Shown here: one piece after another, positions 24,742 through 33,337 of the stretch
Numbering within the stretch: the stretch's first letter is position 1
How the letters are laid out: every line of letters starts with the position of its first letter
Assembly: GCA_016125385.1 (NCBI GenBank)
Contig: WGLV01000076.1
Location: 1-47,137, forward strand
Direction of reading: 5' to 3'
Length of the DNA stretch: 47,137 bases
Source: a bacterium
Lineage (GTDB): Bacteria; Hinthialibacterota; Hinthialibacteria; Hinthialibacterales; Hinthialibacteraceae
Position numbers and translations under genes: made by a program
The notes under the pieces: generated by a model
What the model was told of the DNA's origin: nothing
Database searches by the model: none
The model's input: the letters and a program-made list of their open reading frames with translations, nothing else

Positions 24742-26079
24742 TTAATAATCGCGGGCGAGCCGCAGCCCCAGAATATAACTTTTAATATCGACCGGTACGC
24801 TGGATCGCACCGCCGCGCGGCAGAACGAAGGATCGCTGCCCCAACCGCCGCCGCGAACCACGCGGGATGAACCGGTGAATGGCCCCATCGGATCGGTCTG
24901 GGGATCGGCGGAATAGTCGCCATAAATGTCCATCGTCCATTCCCATACGTTGCCCGCCATGTCGAAGATTCCAAACGCGTTGGGCGTTTTCAAACCAACG
25001 GGGTGCGTCTCACGATTTGAAACGTCAAAATACCAGGCGTTCGCGGCGATGGCGGATGAATCAACGTCTTCACCCCAATAAAACCGCGTCGTCGAACCGG
25101 CGCGATACGCGTATTCCCACTCGGCTTCAGTGGGAAGCCGAAAATGCCCTTCGCCCATCTGGTTCAACTGATTGATGAATTCCATCGCTTCGGAGAACGA
25201 CACCCGCTCGACGGGATAGTCTGGCCCCGATTGAAATGAGGAGGGGTTATACCCCATCACCGCCCGCCATTGCGCCTGAGTCACTTCGTACCGGCTCAGG
25301 TAAAACGGTTCGGTCAACGTCACCTCGTGCTGTGGGCCTTCATCGTCTTCGCGGCCGAGTTCGTCCTCCGGGCTGCCCATGAGAAAGGTACCTGCTGGAA
25401 TGAGAGTAAACTCCATCGCCTGTTCGCCCTCATTCAGATCGAGAGGCAGCGTGTATGGCGGCGCGGGGTATGCGGAAATTGGATCGGGATCGGTCTCGTC
25501 GCCGTCGAGAAACGCACCGCTGTAATACAACGCGGGAGAAAAGAGTTCTATCTCCAGATTGTCGACATAGGCGGTTAACGGATTGGACGCGCTGGTATTA
25601 ACGATCTGAATTAATGCCTGAAAGCCGCCGCCCGCCGGCGAATGAAACGCGGCCGCGCGGCGATACTGATTGAGAAAGTAAGCCCCGTCACCCGCTGAGT
25701 TGACCGAGGTGAAGCGTCCGCCGCTCAGACCAATCGATCCCACGCTGACCGCCGCGGAGGCGTTGTTCACCCGGATCGAACAACGGATCATGGCCGCGCG
25801 TTCGGTTGATATTTCATCCGTCAGCAACAGAACCCCCTCGCCTGGAGCCGCCTGAACGATCAATCCATGACCGTCGGTAGCGTTCTGGAAGGCGTTGTCA
25901 GCCGGGACGGCGCCCTGACCGACCTGCGCGAGAGGAAGCGCGCCAAAACCGGGCCCCTGTACCGTAAAGCCGCTGAACGAGGAGCCATCAAACGAATAGC
26001 GAATCGGTTCGGCGTGAACCGAAACACAGAGCATAGCGGCGATAAGAATTGACCAGACGATCGGCGCGGCGCGCTTCAT
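24742..26079 (-). CDS. secreted SUMF1-fold protein without catalytic cysteine pair
   Basis: A 445-residue exported protein. ATG at 26079 has GGAGG eight bases upstream and gives a clear signal peptide (IVWSILIAAMLCVSVHA). Residues about 25-190 form a beta-rich domain that looks like a carbohydrate-binding jelly roll. From about 215 a formylglycine-generating-enzyme/SUMF1 domain follows: FTLIPAGTFLMGS, YEVTQAQWRAVMG, RLPTEAEWEYAYRAG, DMAGNVWEWTMD and VVRGGGWGSDPSFCRAAVR. In true sulfatase-activating enzymes two Cys bind copper in this last stretch. Here the first position reads Gly-Ser-Asp and only the later Cys remains. So sulfatase activation is unlikely; a binding or other enzymatic role of the fold is more probable. 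Confidence 0.87.
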   Translation of the reverse strand: MKRAAPIVWSILIAAMLCVSVHAEPIRYSFDGSSFSGFTVQGPGFGALPLAQVGQGAVPADNAFQNATDGHGLIVQAAPGEGVLLLTDEISTERAAMIRCSIRVNNASAAVSVGSIGLSGGRFTSVNSAGDGAYFLNQYRRAAAFHSPAGGGFQALIQIVNTSASNPLTAYVDNLEIELFSPALYYSGAFLDGDETDPDPISAYPAPPYTLPLDLNEGEQAMEFTLIPAGTFLMGSPEDELGREDDEGPQHEVTLTEPFYLSRYEVTQAQWRAVMGYNPSSFQSGPDYPVERVSFSEAMEFINQLNQMGEGHFRLPTEAEWEYAYRAGSTTRFYWGEDVDSSAIAANAWYFDVSNRETHPVGLKTPNAFGIFDMAGNVWEWTMDIYGDYSADPQTDPMGPFTGSSRVVRGGGWGSDPSFCRAAVRSSVPVDIKSYILGLRLARDY

Positions 26080-26221
26080 GAATACAACCTCCAGACGAAT
26101 CGTACGCAAGGTGACTCCGGCGACAGAACAACCGTGTATATTTTGTCTCGATTTTCGATTTTTGTCAGGCGATATCGAATCATTTCGTCAAAATACGATA
26201 CGCCTTCGATGAACATAACGC

Positions 26222-27016
26222 ATGAGAGACAATGAGGTCATGAACGCTTCCAATCGTGTTGACCTGTTTGGAATCTCCATTCACGATGTCACGCTGCCGC
26301 AAGCGGTGAAACTTATTCTCGCCTCGCTGGACGGCGAGAAAGCGGCGTGCGTGTTTTTCGTCAACGCCGATTGCGTGAACCTGGCGTATCGAGACGCCGA
26401 ATATAAAGCGATTTTGCGGGATGGCGATCTGGTGTTCGCCGATGGAGTGGGGATGCGCCTCGCCGCGCGGGCGTTCGGCGCTCCCCTGCTCGACAACGTC
26501 AACGGAACCGACCTGTTCCCTGAACTGTGCGAGGCGCTGAGCGGTTCTAGCCGCCGGATTTTCCTGTTGGGCGGGGCTCCCGGCGTCGCGGAACAACTGC
26601 GAGAGCGCATGAGCGACAGATGGCCGGGCGTCGTGATATGCGGCGCGCATCACGGTTATTTCAATGAACAAGACAACGAGCGCGTTATCGCGCTCATTCG
26701 TGAATCGCGTGCGGATTTGCTGCTCGTGGCGATGGGCGCGCCCCGGCAGGAGAAATGGATCGCGGCGTACGCGGAGGCGGCGGGTGTGAGAGCGGCGATG
26801 GGCGTGGGCGGATTGTTTAACTTTTACTCGGACCGCATTCCCCGGGCGCCGCGCTGGATGAGGACGACGGGGCTGGAATGGTTGCACCGGCTGTGGATGG
26901 AACCCGCCCGGCTGTGGCGGCGGTACCTGATCGGAAACGCGATATTTTTGTCGAGAATCGTATGGCTGAGTCTTTTTTTCAGAGTAACCGCAAAGCGGAA
27001 CTCAATTCAGCCGTGA
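26222..27016 (+). CDS. WecG/TagA/CpsF-family glycosyltransferase
   Basis: A 264-residue GT26 enzyme that adds an amino sugar (such as N-acetylmannosamine or its uronic acid) to a lipid-linked acceptor. The family pattern is complete: VDLFGISIHDVTLPQAV, FFVNADCVNLAY, FADGVGMRLAAR, FLLGGAPGVAEQL, LLLVAMGAPRQEKWI and GVGGLFNFYSDRIPRAP. The C-terminal basic helix region (EWLHRLWMEPARLWRR) is the membrane-association part. No clear ribosome site precedes ATG 26222; ATG 26240 is the alternative. It overlaps rimI tail to tail by 10 bp. Context supports a role in assembling the surface glycan of the two operons upstream. Confidence 0.92.
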   Translation: MRDNEVMNASNRVDLFGISIHDVTLPQAVKLILASLDGEKAACVFFVNADCVNLAYRDAEYKAILRDGDLVFADGVGMRLAARAFGAPLLDNVNGTDLFPELCEALSGSSRRIFLLGGAPGVAEQLRERMSDRWPGVVICGAHHGYFNEQDNERVIALIRESRADLLLVAMGAPRQEKWIAAYAEAAGVRAAMGVGGLFNFYSDRIPRAPRWMRTTGLEWLHRLWMEPARLWRRYLIGNAIFLSRIVWLSLFFRVTAKRNSIQP

Positions 27017-27483
27017 GTGGATTCATCAGAGAGAGTCAGCTCATAGCGAAGCAACAGAGCGTCTTCACGCGGATCGTCGTAATAGTTTTTCCGGCGGCCC
27101 ACCTGAATAAAACCCATCGCCTTGTAAAACGCGCGCGCCGACTCGTTGGATGGACGGACTTCGAGGAAAACGCTTTCCGCTTCGCGCTCGCGGCAAAAAT
27201 TCAGCGCGTCGAAAAGCAGTTGTTTCGCCACGCCGCGCCGCCTGAAATCGGGATGCACGGCGATGTTGGTGATCTGAGCTTCATGCTGGGGAAATACGAA
27301 GAAGAGACAGAACCCGGCGAGTCGCCCCTCCTCTTTCGATTTGGCCAGCCGGGCGAAATTAAAACCGCGCGGTTTCAATTCCTCCTGAAACACCTTACGC
27401 GGCCAGGGATCGCCGAACGATAGTTTCTCGATCTCGCAGATCGCATCCAGATCGGCGGCCGTGCAATCGACGATTTCGATCAT
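27007..27483 (-). CDS. rimI: ribosomal protein bS18 alanine N-acetyltransferase
   Basis: A 158-residue GNAT acetyltransferase of the RimI type, which acetylates the N-terminal alanine of ribosomal protein S18. Acetyl-CoA motif A is RRRGVAKQLL, NIAVHPDF precedes it, and EVRPSNESARAFYKAMGF follows. The downstream RKNYY contains the usual acid/base Tyr. The start overlaps the tsaB stop by four bases, the usual tsaB-rimI pairing in bacteria, which strengthens the call. Confidence 0.9.
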   Translation of the reverse strand: MIEIVDCTAADLDAICEIEKLSFGDPWPRKVFQEELKPRGFNFARLAKSKEEGRLAGFCLFFVFPQHEAQITNIAVHPDFRRRGVAKQLLFDALNFCREREAESVFLEVRPSNESARAFYKAMGFIQVGRRKNYYDDPREDALLLRYELTLSDESTHG

Positions 27484-28190
27484 TGTTTTGACGATGCGGC
27501 TGGTTCACGCTCGCGCCAGACGACTTCGGCTTGCGAAGGGGCGAGGTAATGGGGGACGAGTTCGGCGGCGGAAATGGCGCCGCCCCCCGCGATTTGTTGC
27601 GCCGCTCGTTCAGCCAGAATCGCGGGATTGGGCACGTTAAGCGAGTCAGGCCCCTCCACAAAATCACCGCCCAGGGTTTCGCGCAGGGCCACGCGATGTT
27701 CGGCAAGCGCGGGGCCGTAGATCAGCGTCGGCTGATGAATTTTCGCGATCAATTCGTCAAATGTCAGATATAACTCATCGCTCAACGGCTCGGGCGCGCC
27801 GCCGCTCCATTGATACCGCCGCGCGTAAAGCCAGCCCTTGCGCGCGGTCGAGATGGGGCAGTAAGGCACCCCCACGAACGGAACCGCCCAGGCGAGAGCC
27901 TCCAGCGCGGGGATGGCCGCACAGGGCAACCCCCGGGCCGCCGCCAACCCCTGCGCGGTCGCCATGCCCACCCGTAAGCCGGTGAACGACCCCGGGCCGC
28001 TGCAACACCCTACCGCCTCAAGGTCGCGGGGCGTTACGCCGCACCGCTGCAACAGCGCGTCAACGGCGGGCATCAGGCCTTCGCTGTGCGTCAGTTTGAC
28101 ATTGACCGCGATCTGACCGATCAGCCCGCGTTCATCGCGCAGGGCGACGGCGCCGGTATGGGTTGAGGTGTCTATCGCGATCAGAAGCAT
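27480..28190 (-). CDS. tsaB: tRNA N6-threonylcarbamoyladenosine biosynthesis protein TsaB
   Basis: A 236-residue ASKHA-fold partner of TsaD, needed for t6A modification of ANN-decoding tRNAs. LLIAIDTSTHTGAVAL opens it and the conserved SGPGSFTGLRVGMATAQGLA is at about 70-90. ATG 28190 is preferred over TTG 28196 because the family begins two residues before the IAIDTS strand. Length is normal. TsaB serves as a scaffold for TsaD rather than as an enzyme. It follows the TylF-type gene with a 35-bp gap. Confidence 0.93.
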   Translation of the reverse strand: MLLIAIDTSTHTGAVALRDERGLIGQIAVNVKLTHSEGLMPAVDALLQRCGVTPRDLEAVGCCSGPGSFTGLRVGMATAQGLAAARGLPCAAIPALEALAWAVPFVGVPYCPISTARKGWLYARRYQWSGGAPEPLSDELYLTFDELIAKIHQPTLIYGPALAEHRVALRETLGGDFVEGPDSLNVPNPAILAERAAQQIAGGGAISAAELVPHYLAPSQAEVVWREREPAASSKQ

Positions 28191-28225
28191 AACCAATTCC
28201 GTTCATTGAATGATGCGGCGTGACG

Positions 28226-28978
28226 TTACGCCAGGCGTTTGCGCCAGAAGGCTCCAGTCCAGTCGATGGTCTCGATCGGCTCTTCGATTCCGTGTTTAGC
28301 ACGAAAATCCTCGACCGCCTTGCGGCAGGCCCGCACGGCGCCGTAGTCATCGACGATGAGATATCCGCCTGGACTCAGTTTATCGTACAATGCCTCCAGC
28401 GCCACCCAGGTCGATTCATACATATCGCCGTCGAGCCTGATCAGAGACAGTTTTTTAATCGGCGCCTCCGGCAAAGTTTCATGAAACCAGCCGGGGAGAA
28501 AACGCACTCCGTTATCGAGCAGGCCATAGCGCTCAAAGTTGGATTGAACCTCATCCAGCGATACCGCCAACTCGGGCGCGGCGTGATGCCGGTCGCCCGC
28601 ATCGGCGGGAAAGCGCTCGGAGTCGGGTTCAGGCAGGCCCTGAAACGAATCGGCCGCCCATACCACGCGGTCGATGGACTGGTTGGCTTTAAGAACCCCC
28701 CGCATGAAGATGGCCGCGCCGCCGCGCCACACGCCCGCCTCGATCACGTCGCCGGCGATATTCTCTTCCAGCACGGACTGGAGGCATTTTTCGAGATGAT
28801 CGAGCCGCAGGCGTCCGACCATGGTATGGGCGGAGCGGGGCCAGTCGCGCCCTTCGGCGCGCGCGGCGGGATTGTAGGGCTCTTCCACGCCGTGGGTGAT
28901 CGACCCATCGCGGTAGATTTCATCCAGCAGACAGCGTTTGAGAAGGTCGAGATACAGGTTGATGCTGTAGTCGTTCAT
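28226..28978 (-). CDS. TylF/MycF-family sugar O-methyltransferase
   Basis: A 250-residue SAM-dependent methyltransferase. The family markers are GDVIEAGVWRGGAAIFMRG (SAM site), VWAADSFQGLPEPD, LSLIRLDGDMYESTW and YLIVDDYGAVRACRKAVEDF, with the metal-binding Asp residues of DGD and DDY. GGAG lies four bases before the ATG. Family members methylate sugar hydroxyls on macrolides (TylF) or on surface and O-antigen sugars. With no polyketide genes around and several glycan genes nearby, methylation of a glycan sugar is the better inference. It lies nine bases after the serine hydrolase and before tsaB on the same strand. Confidence 0.88.
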   Translation of the reverse strand: MNDYSINLYLDLLKRCLLDEIYRDGSITHGVEEPYNPAARAEGRDWPRSAHTMVGRLRLDHLEKCLQSVLEENIAGDVIEAGVWRGGAAIFMRGVLKANQSIDRVVWAADSFQGLPEPDSERFPADAGDRHHAAPELAVSLDEVQSNFERYGLLDNGVRFLPGWFHETLPEAPIKKLSLIRLDGDMYESTWVALEALYDKLSPGGYLIVDDYGAVRACRKAVEDFRAKHGIEEPIETIDWTGAFWRKRLA

Positions 28979-28987
28979 GGACTCCGA

Positions 28988-30547
28988 TTATTCGCCGGAG
29001 GGCGACTTCATCCTGATGAATTTCAAATCGCGGCTACGCGTACCGGTCAACGTAAGCGATATGTACGAGCCGTCAGCGCCGGTCTGAAAACGGCCGTTGG
29101 TATAGCCGTCCGCCAACTGAAACAGAGTGCGTCTGAGCAGTTTGAACGGAATCCGCCCTCCACGCAACATTTGCACTTCCAACTCGCCGTTTTTATTTAA
29201 CGCGACATCAATGTACCCGTCGCATTCCTCCGAATAATACCGCCCCTCCACCGCCGCCAGTTCATCGGGCGTGGGTTTGACCTGTAGCGGCGCGGCGCCG
29301 GGCGCATCATCGCCATGTTTCAATTTCAATCGCAGCCGGAGCTGTTGCAGCCAGGGCGCTTGCGCGTCGGGCAAAAGATCAACCGGCGCGGCGTCTCCAC
29401 CCCAACCGATGGATTCATGCAGGGGGTAATCGGTCACCGGGGTTGAACCGCCGTTCAGATACAGATTGACGAGGGCGAACGAAAGATTTGTATCAAACGC
29501 GGCGTCGTTCGAGAGCACGATGACGCTCAGTTTACGATCGGGCAGGCGCGCGTACAGCGTGCGAAAACCCGCCAGCGAACCATCATGTAGAACCATTCTG
29601 TTTCCTGAATAATCGATCACCAGCAAACCGGCGGCGTACTGGGTATCGGCGCCGTTATTGAGACGGCCGGTCGATTCAGCCAGCGCCAGAATATGCGCGT
29701 TGCCCACGATGGGGTCGAACGCGTTGGCGTTCCACTTGATGAAATCGTCGATGTTGCTGATGACGCCCGCCTCACCGTTGCTGGAAAAATGGACAGGTAT
29801 CCGGTAGACCTTGTCCTCGACCGCCGCATACGACTCGGCACGATTAGACAGCAGGCTGGTATCATTATCATCGAAACGCGTATTCGTCATGCCCAGCGGA
29901 TCGAAAATCTCGGCTTTGGCGAATTCTGCGAGCGTCTGACCGCTGACGCGCTGAACGATCTCTCCCAGAAGAAAATACCCGGTATTGCTGTAAAGCCATT
30001 CGGCGCCGGGGTCGAAATTGAGCGTCCTCTGCCGGTAAACGATTTTGCGGACGTGATCGGGAGTAATGATATCGGTGAACAGGTTCCAACCGGCGTAGAT
30101 CAGGGGTTCGAAATAATCGCGGATTCCACTGGTGTGATGCATCAGGTGAGCGATGGTGATGGGTTGACCGAAATCGTGCAGTTCGGGCAGGTACTCCCGG
30201 ACGTCATCATCCAACGAAAGCAAGCCGCGATCTTCAAGCAGCAGGATGCAGAAGGCGGTGAATTGTTTTGAGACGCTGGCGAGATGAAATTCCGTTTGAG
30301 AATCGATGGGCTGGTTCCAATCGAGATTGGCCATGCCGTAATTCCCTTTGTAGGTCACCTGGCCGTTTTCGATCACCGCCAGCGCCACGCCGGGCCGGTC
30401 GTTGCGGTTCCACTGAGCGAACAGCGCGTCAACCTGAGCGGGCGTAACCGCCGAAACAGGCGGCGCCGCCAGACTCAGCAACGCCCCAAATACCGATAAA
30501 ACAAAACAGACCATCCACTTACGCGGCGAAATTCCTGATCCCAACAT
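28988..30547 (-). CDS. exported class C beta-lactamase-like serine hydrolase
   Basis: A 519-residue exported serine hydrolase. ATG 30547 has AGGGAG seven bases upstream and starts a signal peptide (WMVCFVLSVFGALLSLAAPPVSA). The beta-lactamase/transpeptidase fold shows SVSK (catalytic Ser and Lys), YSNTGY and HDGSLAGF. A C-terminal lipocalin-like region of about 100 residues follows, seen in esterases and peptidases of this group (VEGRYYSEECDGYIDV). Substrates may be D-amino peptides, beta-lactams or esters; the call cannot be narrowed. It is probably in one transcript with the XRE module upstream and tylF downstream. Confidence 0.9.
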   Translation of the reverse strand: MLGSGISPRKWMVCFVLSVFGALLSLAAPPVSAVTPAQVDALFAQWNRNDRPGVALAVIENGQVTYKGNYGMANLDWNQPIDSQTEFHLASVSKQFTAFCILLLEDRGLLSLDDDVREYLPELHDFGQPITIAHLMHHTSGIRDYFEPLIYAGWNLFTDIITPDHVRKIVYRQRTLNFDPGAEWLYSNTGYFLLGEIVQRVSGQTLAEFAKAEIFDPLGMTNTRFDDNDTSLLSNRAESYAAVEDKVYRIPVHFSSNGEAGVISNIDDFIKWNANAFDPIVGNAHILALAESTGRLNNGADTQYAAGLLVIDYSGNRMVLHDGSLAGFRTLYARLPDRKLSVIVLSNDAAFDTNLSFALVNLYLNGGSTPVTDYPLHESIGWGGDAAPVDLLPDAQAPWLQQLRLRLKLKHGDDAPGAAPLQVKPTPDELAAVEGRYYSEECDGYIDVALNKNGELEVQMLRGGRIPFKLLRRTLFQLADGYTNGRFQTGADGSYISLTLTGTRSRDLKFIRMKSPSGE

Positions 30548-30610
30548 GGCGTTCTCCCTTGGCGTCAACATCCATTCACATCAAAAAACATACGAATACA
30601 CGTTTGCATT

Positions 30611-30820
30611 CTATTCATTCTTTCCGTTTTCATCTGGAAAAAAAATCTCTTCAATCGGGAGTTCGAACAATCTGGACAATTTGAACGCCAGCGGCAGGCT
30701 GGGATCGTATTTTCCGGTTTCGATGGCGTTAATCGCCTGGCGCGACACGCCCGCGCGGTCAGCCAGTTCAGCCTGTGACCATTCGCGTTCGGCTCGCAAT
30801 ACCCGCAGCCGGTTCTTCAT
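30611..30820 (-). CDS. small XRE-family DNA-binding regulator
   Basis: A 69-residue regulator consisting almost only of an XRE/Cro-type helix-turn-helix (about 5-55): LRVLRAEREWSQAELADRAG, VSRQAINAIETGKYDPSL, then ELPIEEIFFPDE. ATG 30820 has GGAGG six bases upstream and overlaps the stop of the membrane gene by four bases (ATGA), so the two are translationally coupled. Longer starts upstream would read through that gene in another frame and are rejected. This small type commonly pairs with a membrane protein gene. Autoregulation through GACAAT repeats at 31461-31490 is inferred. Confidence 0.9.
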   Translation of the reverse strand: MKNRLRVLRAEREWSQAELADRAGVSRQAINAIETGKYDPSLPLAFKLSRLFELPIEEIFFPDENGKNE

Positions 30821-31407
30821 CGATACCTCCACCACGCGATCGCGTAGGCGGGAATAATGGTGAATACCATCCACGGCCAGATCATTTTGTTGATATTCAC
30901 GGCCGATATAACGCCCGCTTCCTGCATGTTGCCTCCGATAAAGCAAACCGCCAGCGCGGCGGGGAAGGCGATCGCCAACGCTTCGAGCAGAATACGTCGC
31001 TGAAATTCATCCATATACTTCACATACGCGAGTTCGACCAGAGCGACGGCGACGAAGCCGGGCAAAGGCAGCATCGACGTTGCGAATCGGAACGCTGGCG
31101 AGAGGTCCTGTTTCGCGAACTGGTCCGCCATAAACATAGTCACGATCCACAGAATCGTCGTCTGATGGAGCCACAAGTGAATCGAGAGTGGCGCCTTAAC
31201 GCCACATCCACACCCCGAGCCGACCATTTGATTGCGCTTTTCACCCAGCGCAATCAGCCAGATCGTAATCGGCGTCAGGGGAATAAACGCCACGAGAAAC
31301 CATATCCAGATGCTTTGACCGGGATCGGAAAGTATCATCAGGCATCCCAATAATCCATAGGCAAGAGCGATACTCAAAATTCCGAACCATTTCATCGTGT
31401 GATCCAT
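30817..31407 (-). CDS. multi-pass membrane protein paired with XRE regulator
   Basis: A 196-residue integral membrane protein of no recognised function. About five or six hydrophobic segments can be seen: IALAYGLLGCLMI, FLVAFIPLTPITIWLIAL, TTILWIVTMFMA, GFVAVALVELAYV, ALAIAFPAALAVCF and WPWMVFTIIPAYAIAWW. A Cys-rich loop GSGCGCGVKA sits after the second segment. ATG 31407 (GGAG eight bases upstream) is preferred over GTG 31413. Small membrane protein plus XRE regulator pairs often act as a sensor and regulator, but nothing here shows what is sensed. Confidence 0.75.
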   Translation of the reverse strand: MDHTMKWFGILSIALAYGLLGCLMILSDPGQSIWIWFLVAFIPLTPITIWLIALGEKRNQMVGSGCGCGVKAPLSIHLWLHQTTILWIVTMFMADQFAKQDLSPAFRFATSMLPLPGFVAVALVELAYVKYMDEFQRRILLEALAIAFPAALAVCFIGGNMQEAGVISAVNINKMIWPWMVFTIIPAYAIAWWRYR

Positions 31408-31459
31408 GATCACGTCTCCACATATTTTTTTGAACGATGGCGATCCCGCCTGATGCTGG

Positions 31460-31492
31460 TGACAATGTAGAGTAAACAGGACAATATGTCAA
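31460..31492 (-). promoter_or_regulatory. consensus promoter with repeated GACAAT boxes
   Basis: On the minus strand TTGACA (complement of 31487-31492) and TACATT (complement of 31464-31469) are 17 bases apart: a perfect -35 and a 4/6 -10. Plus-strand GACAAT occurs twice, at 31461 and 31480, 19 bp apart (about two turns). The second is part of the palindrome GACA-N3-TGTC (31480-31490) over the -35. This layout fits a repressor bound across the promoter. Confidence 0.7.
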
Positions 31493-31604
31493 GTTTTATT
31501 TACTAAAAGACATGCACAATAGACACAGAAAGAGTTAAACCTCTGTCTCACCTGATGATATGAAATGATTTATTGGGTAGAGTGACAGTGATAAAGACAG
31601 GCTG

Positions 31605-32414
31605 TTACTGCTCACGAACGTCAAGCACGTCGCGCAACCCCTCGCCCAGCAGGTTAAACGCCAGCACGGTTAACGCGAGCGCCAGTCCGGGGAACAAGGA
31701 GACCCACGGCGCCACGCGAAGCGCCTGTGCGCCGTCGTTAATCATGCCGCCCCAACTCGCCTCTGGAGACCCCACGCCAAGAAACGACAACCCCGCTTCC
31801 GCCATGATGGCCTGTCCCAACCCCATCGTCCACCAGATCAAGGCGGGGGCGTAACTGTTGGGGATGATATGGCGCAGGACGATCCAGAAATCGCGCGCGC
31901 CGAAGGCCCGAGCGGCGGTGACGTACTCCCGCTCACGCACCACCATCACTTGCGCACGGATGAGACGCGCCGCGCCCGCCCACATCACCAGGCTCAGCGA
32001 GATGAACACCGCGAATACGCCTTGCGGAAAAATCACCGCGATGGAAATGACCAGCAGTAAAAACGGGAAAGCGAGCGTGATATCGACCAGGCGCTGAAGA
32101 ACGAGGTCGACCTTGCCGCCGTAATAACCCGAAAGGCAACCAACGATCAGACCGATCAGCAGGCTGAACGTGCGGGTGGTCACGCCGATCCCCAGCGATA
32201 CGCGTGAGCCGTATGCAACGCGAGACAGTACGTCGCGCCCGAGATTATCGGTGCCGAACCAGTGGTTCCATGCCGGTCCCTGATAAAAGGCGTCGAGATC
32301 GATCTCGTCCGGCGAGTACGGCGCCAGCACGGGGGCGAGCAACGCGACGCAGAACAGGGCGATCGCCACGCCCCCGCCCAGCAGAATATAGGGATGACGC
32401 AGGGCTTTCTTCAT
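31605..32414 (-). CDS. oligopeptide ABC transporter permease, DppC/OppC type
   Basis: A 269-residue inner-membrane permease with about six hydrophobic segments. The family N-terminal HWFGTDNLGRDVLSRVAYG and the coupling-helix (EAA) motif AARAFGARDFWIVLRHIIPN are clear, as is GLSFLGVGSPEASWGGMI near the C-terminus. It overlaps the DppB-type gene by four bases and is the last gene of the peptide operon; no convincing terminator hairpin was seen in the 190 bp downstream. It needs an ATPase pair (DppD/DppF type), which is absent from the window. Confidence 0.93.
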   Translation of the reverse strand: MKKALRHPYILLGGGVAIALFCVALLAPVLAPYSPDEIDLDAFYQGPAWNHWFGTDNLGRDVLSRVAYGSRVSLGIGVTTRTFSLLIGLIVGCLSGYYGGKVDLVLQRLVDITLAFPFLLLVISIAVIFPQGVFAVFISLSLVMWAGAARLIRAQVMVVREREYVTAARAFGARDFWIVLRHIIPNSYAPALIWWTMGLGQAIMAEAGLSFLGVGSPEASWGGMINDGAQALRVAPWVSLFPGLALALTVLAFNLLGEGLRDVLDVREQ

Positions 32415-33337
32415 TCGTAGCGAATCCTTGGATCGAGAAAGCCATACAGCAGATCGACCAGCAGATTGATGGCGAGAAACATCGCCGAGAAAAACAGAAC
32501 GGTTCCGTTGATAACCGGGTAATCACGCTGGGAAATGGCGAGCATGATGTGACTGCCCAGCCCCGGCCAGGAGAAGACTTTTTCGGTCAATACCGACCCA
32601 GAGAGGTAACTGGCGAAGTCGGCGGCCACAATGGTGAGAATGGGGATCGCGGCGTTGGCGAACGCATGGCGCGTCACCACCACGGCGGGCGCGGCGCCCT
32701 TGGCGCGGGCGGTCTGGAGATAATCTTCACGCATGACGTCGAGCATGGCGGCGCGCGTCATACGCGCCAGCATCGCCACCGATTGAGTACCGAGCGCGAT
32801 AGCGGGCAGAATCAGGTAGCGGATTCCTCCATCGCCGTAGCCGGAGGGCGGCAGCCAGTTGAGCCTAACGCTGATAAAATACATCAGCAACAGCCCCAGC
32901 CAGAAAACCGGCGTCGAAATGCCCAGCATGGCGATCACCATCGCGGCGCGGTCGTACCACGAGTTGGGCGTCAGAGCCGAGAGCAGCCCCGCCGACACGC
33001 CGAGAAGCACCGCCGCGAACATCGCGCCCGCCGCGAGTTTTAGCGTATAGGGAAAGCGCTCGGCGATGATTTCAGAAACCGGACGGTGACTGTCGTATGA
33101 CAGGCCGAGATCGCCGCGCGCCAGATTATAGAGATAGGTGAGATACTGTTCGGCGAGCGGGCGGTCGAGGCCGTATTTTTGCGCGATCATCTGTTTCTGC
33201 TCTTCGGTGGCGCGTTGGCCTGCCATCGCCTCGGCGGGATCGCCGGGCGCGAGACGCCCCAGGAAAAAACTGATTGTCACGACGCCGAGCAGAACCGGCG
33301 CCATGAACAGCAGCCGCCGCAGAATGTAGGAAGTCAT
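32411..33337 (-). CDS. oligopeptide ABC transporter permease, DppB/OppB type
   Basis: A 308-residue partner permease with six membrane segments. Start ILRRLLFMAPVLLGVVTISF, the MAGQRATEEQKQMIAQKYGL loop, LGLSYDSHRPVSEII, the EAA loop AARAKGAAPAVVVTRHAFAN (directly after YLQT) and the C-terminal LVDLLYGFLDPRIRYE are all typical. Both ends overlap neighbouring genes by four bases, showing translational coupling with the binding protein and the DppC partner. Substrate is probably peptides but could be other solutes in the same family. Confidence 0.93.
   Translation of the reverse strand: MTSYILRRLLFMAPVLLGVVTISFFLGRLAPGDPAEAMAGQRATEEQKQMIAQKYGLDRPLAEQYLTYLYNLARGDLGLSYDSHRPVSEIIAERFPYTLKLAAGAMFAAVLLGVSAGLLSALTPNSWYDRAAMVIAMLGISTPVFWLGLLLMYFISVRLNWLPPSGYGDGGIRYLILPAIALGTQSVAMLARMTRAAMLDVMREDYLQTARAKGAAPAVVVTRHAFANAAIPILTIVAADFASYLSGSVLTEKVFSWPGLGSHIMLAISQRDYPVINGTVLFFSAMFLAINLLVDLLYGFLDPRIRYE

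Noticed and set aside
28220-29200. 326-codon plus-strand open frame
   Set aside because: It runs antisense across the TylF-type gene and the end of the serine hydrolase, both with clear motifs.
30821-30946. 42-codon N-terminal extension of the XRE regulator
   Set aside because: It would overlap the coupled membrane gene in another frame; the GGAGG site before 30820 gives a normal 69-residue protein.
32204-33043. 279-codon plus-strand open frame
   Set aside because: Antisense to the two ABC permeases, Arg/His-rich, typical of a shadow of membrane-protein coding sequence.
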